Of a stretch of DNA of 64,000 bases, positions 20,501-26,629 are shown one piece after another. The stretch's first letter is position 1, and each line of letters begins with the position of its first letter. Where the stretch lies: NCBI GenBank assembly GCA_035696165.1, contig DASRQX010000153.1, forward strand, positions 4,588-68,587. The letters are read 5' to 3'. This DNA comes from Palsa-883 sp035696165 (GTDB lineage Bacteria > Pseudomonadota > Alphaproteobacteria > Acetobacterales > Acetobacteraceae). The notes beneath the pieces are model-generated. The model saw only the letters and a program-made list of their open reading frames with translations. It was not told the origin of the DNA and searched no databases. Both the position numbers and the translations under genes were made by a program.

Positions 20501-20715
20501 AGCATGGCGCGACGTTGCAGCGCGGGGTGTCGATGCTGCGGCACCTGACACCGGGCCACTACCTGCTGGAGGCGGGCGTCCCGCCCGACTCGCCGACTAC
20601 GCTAGCACGGCCCGCGGTGCTCGGCATCGTCCCGCACCCCAATCCGCCGCCACCGGAAATCATCCGCGGGTTGCTGCTGGCGGCCGGCTTTGCCCCACCC
20701 GACAATGCCCGCTGA
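14545..20715 (+). CDS. Giant secreted protein with LprI/DUF1311 N-terminus and repeated beta-modules
   Basis: 2056 residues from a GTG start. A hydrophobic signal spans about residues 24-42 (VSLIGAVVACLLPAMAAA). Next is an LprI/DUF1311-like domain to about residue 130 with Cys47, Cys59, Cys103 and Cys120; named family members inhibit lysozyme. A Pro/Thr/Ala linker reaches about residue 250. The rest lacks any enzyme motif I know but repeats a strand-turn-strand signature: LDTGTYKL, VPPGTYLV, LSPGWYTL, LRAGRYRL, LLPGAYRL, LPAGRYRV, LSAGRYRL, LTPGHYLL. This suggests at least eight beta-sandwich modules. An Asn/Asp/Gln/Ser stretch near 1300-1365 is made of ten five-residue repeats. It lies 16 bases ahead of the A2M gene and is probably co-transcribed, so a periplasmic partner of A2M and PBP1C is likely. 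Inhibition of lysozyme is inferred only from the N-terminal domain. Confidence 0.8.
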   Translation: MTISCPGIPLPDRGVPSGRHRARRVSLIGAVVACLLPAMAAAQSFDCGKAQDPTDRAICASPRLRQLDTELAVAYAAAVKRDTVQADAIRQAQRSWAKGRATCLSRPVPPAGGTTNPEQCLVVAYASRLATLAASTASSAPTASAAPTTSSATPTASAAAAPASTTAVPPTPATPGAVAPGAVTTVSPTPGVAGTTPASPVPEPTRAAQQNPTHQGTQGASASRGTSQGSGQTAAPFASPHPAVGLPATPAGTAALERDRFPTAGETDVLLHVTTPGRFAVRAQSPTGTALQLVDMLTGPGDRAGWPGKQDGRIDALLDTGTYKLRAFGDKAATGDTVLSLAAFAEAGPAQLAPGYQPVATTLRDLQFQSFWLAVGDTAATTRIEAAGRSLAALKLWRDGRDLMAMPETVRVLTPTPAHPLTDILLSGHVPPGTYLVTAYGGPKLPWSDGAADEPLYLRTGRSTDLLAGGVSAQVGVFGTEVFDTPPDAARVLLILPQPAEAHLSATAPVANLNTADMAKNDRRRATLLDLPGKPQQERTVSLEAAPGQAFTLCPMAAAGAPADRPGRFWFGVAEPANGGDEAPAAAILMQLRADPTGTATPEVLAAPGVPAIGPGKAWRVRFNLRGNTALLFHATSVVTVAVHAEGPAVTPRVTTLQGAVLNAMGDGRTATTWALSPGWYTLALATKPGVAGILDLTLGPPGLVPPAPEQPGPEAPVLSLGEHQIDAQSGAQSRFALLVNRVPGVPPDLLTRAVPVELADGPLVQTLPAGATLDVPVHARSPGVLQVRDIGGGAPLETRAVNSGTTTSVALAASDHAHTVAVALLPPPPAPPDPTPAPSLTSLRDGEPAFLDLVRDAQASFALTVGQGGLYRVETLGRLKTAGHIATAFIPVLGQATANGIGSNMLLQRYLRAGRYRLDVTARDSAGRLGVSATATALSDGAGLLPGGSTRATLSPGRGVAFPIRITTAARYHLDLLGDGRVFIARLEDADGWPLRAAGDLSSVDQDLLPGAYRLIVQPPSVQAQVVARLQRIELPVALTGHGPHKLPFDAEQSLQWREPPGRDDPRAPDIWTFGLAGPAKVTLNIDGDGMAAALQADPLQADPPQTGSLQVGAAKPDAPPLGRLLAGTKLVIDLPAGRYRVAASSLGRNDRLAYTITLHSDELQPDTPRRVTLPTEVPFAVAAARVVSLTSFGSVPLRAELRDDAGHVLSRAAGRTDDWNIALSRFLSAGRYRLALAPLLPPAGRARSEAADTQDNTSDNDADANDSGKASEGTANDADNQPMDQSAAQTADQDASTDQTSASQGSNDQTSNDQTSNDQSSNDQSNNDQSSNDQANPDQAGNDQASSDQASNDQADQPATDHRPARTELTLLLPPDMQDVPLAGDGAMVLPGGGIQHVALPATQAGSLLVAAAEASVELILALEQRAADGWHTVGQSQGLAPILGTPVGNAAADRRVSVWTVDGGTVPTRFAARAVTATPVPIGTVPLAPVALGGITGHWNAALVADPGASMLRLAEPHSGLLATSAPDQPAAPSPDGTIVAQSDAVWLLASDPTPPRLAVVQAGPGAELTLGVPAVGRATLPIADPTGAIPTGAVPADGATGAKLCAYVATSALGQPGLQAGRGMGVADGSAFALCGGATLIAWNAGDDTALRLRLRRYDLTPQPEVAVDQAFAGALPPHAAVRLRLPIGIKRLDASLAPGGALVAGWQQADPITDAVTVWAGNAALSRSLTGGWTDALLVNTGDDPAPVALAVTTVGEPQNLAYGRMFRRFFGADGSFVLPLTAKPGQRLVLAGDATASVQRPDGQVRQGRAIPLDGPASAVVTHGTGPLALWIEGPGVSPWPDAAPRDVTLPQHLILDQEAMTLHLSPGAPVLLRLASTGPAIVAIGAEPPELFGKGVALARYLPAGDTTLRLLSPQDGKLSGALELSGSPVIEVNEGLGAPVAIPPGGAAVFGFTVTVAGPVGLGVRADPDRVAVRLLDEHGATLQRGVSMLRHLTPGHYLLEAGVPPDSPTTLARPAVLGIVPHPNPPPPEIIRGLLLAAGFAPPDNAR
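18466..18615. repeat. Ten 15-base tandem repeats in the giant secreted-protein gene
   Basis: Ten consecutive 15-base units of the form agcaacgaccagagt, with substitutions, encode Ser-Asn-Asp-Gln-Xaa at residues 1308-1357. The period never breaks, so the frame is kept. The stretch is hydrophilic and probably unfolded, linking two beta-modules; its copy number is likely to vary between strains. Confidence 0.95.
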
Positions 20716-20731
20716 GGCACAGGAGACGCGC

Positions 20732-23700
20732 ATGCCGACGCATGGAGGGTTCCAGGTCATCGGCGTCGCGATGAGGCTGTGTTGGTGGGCGAAACTCCCC
20801 CTCCCTCAAGGGGACGGGGAGAATGTTACTGGCTGGCCCGGCTTCTCCCGATGGGAGCGGCGATTCTTCATTGCCATTACGACACTGTTGGTACTCCTGC
20901 TGCTGCCATGCCTCGCCCGCGCCGACAACGCCTCGCCGCCGCTCGACCAGGTGCAGCGCGCGGATGGTGTCCTGGTCGTGCCCGATCACTTCCTGCGCCG
21001 CTGGGACCCGTTGACGGTGTTCTTCCCCGCCGACACCGGCCCCGCCCAGACCGGCCCCGAAGACCACCCGGAGCGCGTCGTTACCCTGTCCCCGACGCAG
21101 CCCGGCGCCTGGCGCTGGCTCGGTCCGCGCGTGCTCCAATTCCGCCCGACCGAGCCATGGACACCCCTCCGCCGTGTCACCATCGCCGCCGGCAACCGCG
21201 CGACAACGCTGGTGCCCCTGCTGCCCGAACCCGTGCAGACCGCGCCGCAGGACCAGCCCGAGGGGCTCGCCAATCTCGACACCATCAGCCTGACCTTTCA
21301 GGATCCGGTCGATCCCGCCGCCCTGGCCCGCCTGCTGACCATCGAGTTGCGCCCGCTGCCGGGCGTCGATGCCGCCGGCGGCCAGACGCTGACCCGCGAG
21401 GATTTCGACCTCCGCCCGCTGGAACGCGCGGGTCGCGCCGACAAGCAGACCTACCTGGTCATGCTGCACCAGAGGTTGCCGGACCAGCGGCTGGTGATCA
21501 TCCGGCTGCGCCTGTCCGACGAGCCCGGGCTGGACGACCCGATCTTCGAACTTCGGCTGAGCACCGCCACGCCGTTCACGCTGTCCGACCTGGATTGCGG
21601 TGACGGTTATTCGTCGCGCACCACCGACGGCCTGACGCTGTGCACGCCCAGCAGCAATCCGGACGATTCCGGCGCCGGCGTGCGGCGCCGCTCCATCGTG
21701 CTGAAGTTTTCCGCGGCGCCGCAACCACTGGATATCCTCCAGGCGCGCAACGCCCTGCGCATTGCCCCGCCGGTCGACGACCTTCATGTTGCCCCAGGTG
21801 GCGCGGATGACGGCCAGACGTTGCGGATCAACGGCAGCTTCGCCGCCGAGACCGAGTACACGCTGCGTGTCGCGCCCGGCAGCCTGACCGACCGGCGAGG
21901 TCGCACGCTGACCGGTGCCGCGCACGCGCTGCGCTTTGCCTTCCATCCGGTACCGCCGCGGCTGGTATGGGACACCTCGCAAGGCATCGCGGAGCAGCTT
22001 GGCCCGCAGATGGTGCCGGTGCGAGGCCACGGCTACGACCATGCCGATGTGCGCATCCATCGCATCGACCCGCTGGACCGCGACTTCTGGCCGTTCCCGC
22101 CGGCCGGATTGGACACCGCTGACGCGGCCGCGCCGCCGCTGTCCGGCAACGAGCCCGGCACCTGGACCGATCCGGGTTCGATCCGGGCCAGGGACATCGC
22201 CGCGCGGATCAAGGCGCTTGGGTCGCCATCGGTGTCCGAACTGCTGGCCCTGCCGCAAGCCGCCGGCGGCGCGGACGCCAAATTCGGCCTCGATCTGCAG
22301 CCGTTGCTGGCGCGGATCGCCGGGCCGCGGCAGGCCGGCACTTATCTGGTGGGGCTGCTCCCGTTGCAGGGCAACGAGCGCCACTGGATCCGCCTTCAGG
22401 TCACCGATCTTTCACTCACCGCGGTGGAGGAACCCGGGCGCGTCCGCTTCGCGGTGACCTGGTTGGCCACTGCGCGTCCCGTTCCCGGGGCGCAAATTCG
22501 CATCGAGGGCCTGGCGGACAAAGAATACCGCGTGCTCGCGGAGGGGAGTACAGACGCCGACGGCGCCTTCACCTACACCCCGCGTGAAGGCGGGCAGGCG
22601 GCGCCGCAGCGCATCGTGGTGCAGAAGGCAACCGACACCCTGGTGTTGCAGACCGCGCCGGGGCCGCAACAATACGCCAACGGCAACTGGACGCAGCCAC
22701 GCGGCTCCTGGCTCGCGTGGCCGTTCACCAAGACCGCGATCAGCGCGCGGGCCGAAAAACCGCGCATCCTATGCCATGTGTTCACCGAGCGTCCGATCTA
22801 CCGCCCGGAGGAGGCGGTGGAAATCCGCGGCTTCGTCCGCCGCTACCTGCATGGCACGCTGGCCGATATCGATGGTACAGGCGCCGGGGGCAAGGGCACG
22901 CTGCTGGTGCAGGGGCCGGACAAGCAGGAATGGCGCTATCCGGTGACGCTGGACGACACCAGCGGCTTCTACCTGCATTTCGATGCCAAGACCGAGGCGA
23001 CCGGCGACTACACGGTATCGTTCCGGCCAGAGAAGGAAGCCGATTGCGACAGCGCCGGGTTCAAGAAGGAAGCCTACCGGCTGCCGACCTTCGAGGTGTT
23101 GCTGAACAATCCACCGCGCGTGCCGCTTGACGCGCCGTTCCAGGTGGGGCTGCTGGCGCGCTACTACGCCGGCGGCGTGGTGACCGACCGGCCGATCAAG
23201 TGGCGCGTCACGCAGTTTCCCTACACCTGGTCCCCGCCTGGCCGCGAGGGCTTTCTTTTTTCCTCCGACGCGCGGTTCTCCGGCGAGCAGGCGTTTCGTT
23301 CCACGCCCGTCATGGAGAGCGACGGCAAGACGGATGCGGGCGGGGCGGCGCAACTAACGCTCGATCCGACGCTGGAGCCGACCGCTCAGCCGCGCACCTA
23401 CGTCGTTGAAGCGACGGTCACCGGCGACGACGGCCAGCAGATCCGCAACGTCGCGCATGTGCCGGCGCTGCCGCCCTTCGTGCTGGGCGTGAAGATGCCG
23501 CGCTATCTGGCGCAGCCCGGCGCCATCGCCGCCGACCTGCTGGCGCTGGATGCGGAAGGGAAACCTCGCGCCGGTCTCGACATGACCGTACGGCTGATCA
23601 AGCGCGACTGGAACTCCGTGCTGCAGGCAAGCGACTTCACCCAGGGCACCGCGAAATACGTCACCCAGGAGATCGACCGCACGCTGGAGGAACGCCGCGT

Positions 23701-26629
23701 CACCAGCACCGACGTGGCGCAGACGCTGAATTTCAACACCACCGAGGCGGGCATCTACGTCGTGGAGGTGACCGCGTCGGACCGGCTGGGCCGGCGGCAG
23801 ACGCTTCGGGTGGATTGCTTCATGGCGGGCGACACGCCGGTGACATGGTCGCGCCCGCCGGCGAAGACCGTAACGCTGAACACCGACAAGGACGACTACG
23901 CGCCGGGCGAGAACGCCACCCTGCTGATCGAAAGCCCGTTCCAGGCGGCGCGCGCCCTGGTGGTGACGGAGCAGCCGGGGGGAACCTTCGACTACGCCTG
24001 GGTGGACGTGGCGAACGGCGTTGGCCGCTACACGCTAGCGGTGCGCAAGGATCAGATGCCGCGTATGCCCGTGCATGTGCTGCTGATGCGCGGTCGGCTG
24101 GCGGGGCCGTCGCCCTCGGCCACGGCGCCGTTCGATCAGGGCAAGCCGACGACGCTCGCCGCTACCGTGTGGATCAAGGTGCGGCAGGTGCAGAACCGGG
24201 TGACCGTCGCGTTCGAGGCGCCCGCCGCCGCGCGCCCCGCGCAAACCGTCGAGGTGGCGCTGCGCCTGTCGGACGAGGGGGGAAAACCGCTCGCCGGTGA
24301 GGCAACGTTCTGGATGGTGGACCAGGCCGTGCTGGCGCTGGCCAAGGAGGCGCCGCTCGATCCGCTGCCGAAATTCATCGTCGAGCGGCCGTCCCGCATG
24401 GTTGCGCGTGACACTCGCAACATGGCGTTCGGGATCATTCCGTTGCAGGAGAATCCTGGCGGCGGCGAGGGCAATGAGAACCCCGGCATCGAGAACATCT
24501 CGGTCCGGCGCAATTTCACCCCCGTGCCGATCTACCTGCCGCACGTGAAAGTCGGCCCGGACGGAGTGGCGCACATCCAGGTGAAGCTGCCCGACACACT
24601 GACCGTGTTCATGCTGCGCGCCGAGGTCACCAGCGGGCCAGATCGATTTGGTTTCGCCACCGGGCAGATGCGGGTGCGTCAGCCGATCGTTGCGCAGCCG
24701 GTGCTGCCGCGCTTCCTGCGGCCGGGGGATACGTTCGACGCCGAAGTGCTCGGGCGCGTGGTCGAAGGCCCAGGCGGCGCCGGCACCGCGGTGCTCAGCG
24801 TCGATGGGCTGACCGCGACCGGTGGGACAGAGGAAAAATTCGTCTGGAATGGCGGGGCGCCGGCGAAGGCGAGCTTTCCGGTGAGCGTGCCGCAACCGGC
24901 GCCGGGGCACGGATCCGCGACAATCCGCTTCCTGGTCCGTCGCGACTCCGATCAGGTGGGTGATGGGGTCGAAATCGCGCTGCCGATCCATCCCGACCGG
25001 CCGCCGGTGCATGAACGGCGCCTGGTGGAGGTCGCGCCGGGTGCCTCCGCCGACCTCCCCGCCCCACCGGGCGAGGTGCGCGCGGGGTCCTATGCCGGGT
25101 CGTTGGCGATCGCGACCGATCCGGCACTGGCACGTTCGCTGGGTGCGCTGGACTACCTGCTGACCTATCCGTTCGGCTGCACCGAGCAACGGATCGCATT
25201 GGCCTCCGCGGAACTGGCGCTACTGCCGTTCGCACCCATCGCCGGGGCGGAGCGGTTGCAGCAGCGGGTTGGCGTCGATGCGGCCGCGGCGCTGCGTGCG
25301 ATCGCCCAGGCGGTGGATGAGAACGGACTGGTCGGGTTCTGGCCGCACACGCGCGGCCTGGTGACGCTGACGGCGTGGTCGTACGAGCTGATGATCCGGG
25401 TGCAGGCGGCGCATCTTCCCGTCGACGCGGCGCTGCGTGATCGGCTGGCGGTCGTGCTGAATCAGTCGCTGCGGTCGGACTTTCCCCATTTGCTGACCGA
25501 CTCGGCGCTACTGGAGCGTGCTACGGCGCTGTACGCGTTGGCAGCGGGGGGAAAACTGGACGCCGCCTATGCCAGCGAGTTGGCGCGCACCGCGGGTGCG
25601 TTGAATACCAGCGGCCTGGCGATGGTGGTCTCGGCGATCGCGGCAACGCCGAACGCCGATCGCGCGCTGGTGGCCGGGTTGCTGGAGACGTTGTGGAGCA
25701 GGGTGCATGTGCTGGCGCGCAACGGTGCGCCGGCCTACGCCGGGCTGGCGGACTATGACGCCGACCCGTTGGTACTGCCGTCGGAGACGCGGGGTCTTGC
25801 CGAGGTGACGCGCGCCGTGGCGCTGGCCACTCCGGAGGAACCAAGGCTGGCGCTGCTGCGCGGCGGCCTGGTGGACCTGGGTGGCCCGGACGGCTGGGGC
25901 AGCACCAACGCCGACGCCGCGGCGTTGCGCGCGCTGGCTGCGAGTTGGGATGTCCCGGCGTTGGGTGGTTCCGGGGCGGATGTGCCGGTGACGGTTGCGC
26001 TGCCGGATGGGTCGCAGCAGGCGACGCTGAGCCATGCGGTGCCGATGGCACGTTGGACCTCGGCGCAGCCGGGGCCAATGCGGGTGGCGAATGGCGGCGC
26101 GCGGCCTGTGCTGGCGTTGCAGCAGGCGGCGTATGTGCCGACGGCGCCGGGCTGGCAGGCAACTTCAGTGCAGCACGGCTTCGTCCTGACGCGCGCGCTG
26201 CTGCGCGTACCAGGCGGCAGTGCGCCGATGGTGGCGTTGGCACCGGGCCCGGACGGCACGCTGCACCTGGCGAGCGGCGACGTCGTCGAAGAAACCGCGG
26301 AGCTGGTCAATCCCGAGGCACACACGATGGTGGCCGTGGCGCTGCCGATCGCGGCCGGGCTGGAGCCGCTGAACCCGAACCTCGCGACCGCGCCGGCCGA
26401 GGCCGCCCCCTCCGCCGGGCCGACACTGGCGCCGACCTACACCGCGTTCGGGGATGACTCGGTGCTGTATGTGTATGAGTCGCTGCCCGCCGGGACGTAC
26501 CAGTTCCGGTTTCGTGCCCGCGCCGGAACGGTGGGGAGTTTCACCGAACCGCCGGCGACGGCGGAGATGATGTACCGGCAGGGGGTCGACGGGGCGAGCG
26601 CCGGATCGCGGCTGGTGATCGCACCGTGA
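20732..26629 (+). CDS. Alpha-2-macroglobulin family protein
   Basis: 1965 residues. Bacterial A2Ms trap attacking proteases: cleavage of a bait region exposes a Cys-Gln thioester that attaches covalently to the attacker. The thioester motif is intact: GCTEQ with Cys1483 and Gln1486, preceded by DYLLTYPF. Ahead of it are macroglobulin domains with the family stretches FTERPIYRPEEAVEIRG and LADKEYRVLAEGSTDADG; after it comes an alpha-helical thioester domain. The signal segment is FIAITTLLVLLLLPCLARA; Pro before the Cys makes a lipobox unlikely. The start is the ATG at 20732, with AGGAG six bases upstream, although the first 35 codons run through a hairpin repeat and a later start is possible. 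The stop overlaps pbpC by four bases. Confidence 0.95.
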   Translation: MPTHGGFQVIGVAMRLCWWAKLPLPQGDGENVTGWPGFSRWERRFFIAITTLLVLLLLPCLARADNASPPLDQVQRADGVLVVPDHFLRRWDPLTVFFPADTGPAQTGPEDHPERVVTLSPTQPGAWRWLGPRVLQFRPTEPWTPLRRVTIAAGNRATTLVPLLPEPVQTAPQDQPEGLANLDTISLTFQDPVDPAALARLLTIELRPLPGVDAAGGQTLTREDFDLRPLERAGRADKQTYLVMLHQRLPDQRLVIIRLRLSDEPGLDDPIFELRLSTATPFTLSDLDCGDGYSSRTTDGLTLCTPSSNPDDSGAGVRRRSIVLKFSAAPQPLDILQARNALRIAPPVDDLHVAPGGADDGQTLRINGSFAAETEYTLRVAPGSLTDRRGRTLTGAAHALRFAFHPVPPRLVWDTSQGIAEQLGPQMVPVRGHGYDHADVRIHRIDPLDRDFWPFPPAGLDTADAAAPPLSGNEPGTWTDPGSIRARDIAARIKALGSPSVSELLALPQAAGGADAKFGLDLQPLLARIAGPRQAGTYLVGLLPLQGNERHWIRLQVTDLSLTAVEEPGRVRFAVTWLATARPVPGAQIRIEGLADKEYRVLAEGSTDADGAFTYTPREGGQAAPQRIVVQKATDTLVLQTAPGPQQYANGNWTQPRGSWLAWPFTKTAISARAEKPRILCHVFTERPIYRPEEAVEIRGFVRRYLHGTLADIDGTGAGGKGTLLVQGPDKQEWRYPVTLDDTSGFYLHFDAKTEATGDYTVSFRPEKEADCDSAGFKKEAYRLPTFEVLLNNPPRVPLDAPFQVGLLARYYAGGVVTDRPIKWRVTQFPYTWSPPGREGFLFSSDARFSGEQAFRSTPVMESDGKTDAGGAAQLTLDPTLEPTAQPRTYVVEATVTGDDGQQIRNVAHVPALPPFVLGVKMPRYLAQPGAIAADLLALDAEGKPRAGLDMTVRLIKRDWNSVLQASDFTQGTAKYVTQEIDRTLEERRVTSTDVAQTLNFNTTEAGIYVVEVTASDRLGRRQTLRVDCFMAGDTPVTWSRPPAKTVTLNTDKDDYAPGENATLLIESPFQAARALVVTEQPGGTFDYAWVDVANGVGRYTLAVRKDQMPRMPVHVLLMRGRLAGPSPSATAPFDQGKPTTLAATVWIKVRQVQNRVTVAFEAPAAARPAQTVEVALRLSDEGGKPLAGEATFWMVDQAVLALAKEAPLDPLPKFIVERPSRMVARDTRNMAFGIIPLQENPGGGEGNENPGIENISVRRNFTPVPIYLPHVKVGPDGVAHIQVKLPDTLTVFMLRAEVTSGPDRFGFATGQMRVRQPIVAQPVLPRFLRPGDTFDAEVLGRVVEGPGGAGTAVLSVDGLTATGGTEEKFVWNGGAPAKASFPVSVPQPAPGHGSATIRFLVRRDSDQVGDGVEIALPIHPDRPPVHERRLVEVAPGASADLPAPPGEVRAGSYAGSLAIATDPALARSLGALDYLLTYPFGCTEQRIALASAELALLPFAPIAGAERLQQRVGVDAAAALRAIAQAVDENGLVGFWPHTRGLVTLTAWSYELMIRVQAAHLPVDAALRDRLAVVLNQSLRSDFPHLLTDSALLERATALYALAAGGKLDAAYASELARTAGALNTSGLAMVVSAIAATPNADRALVAGLLETLWSRVHVLARNGAPAYAGLADYDADPLVLPSETRGLAEVTRAVALATPEEPRLALLRGGLVDLGGPDGWGSTNADAAALRALAASWDVPALGGSGADVPVTVALPDGSQQATLSHAVPMARWTSAQPGPMRVANGGARPVLALQQAAYVPTAPGWQATSVQHGFVLTRALLRVPGGSAPMVALAPGPDGTLHLASGDVVEETAELVNPEAHTMVAVALPIAAGLEPLNPNLATAPAEAAPSAGPTLAPTYTAFGDDSVLYVYESLPAGTYQFRFRARAGTVGSFTEPPATAEMMYRQGVDGASAGSRLVIAP
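20795..20821. repeat. Hairpin repeat inside the A2M leader
   Basis: A 27-base inverted repeat, ctcccc on the left and ggggag on the right, with a second small hairpin (ctcccgatgggag) a short way downstream. It has the look of a dispersed REP-type element rather than ordinary coding sequence. It is read in frame as the basic leader before the A2M signal segment. Confidence 0.7.
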
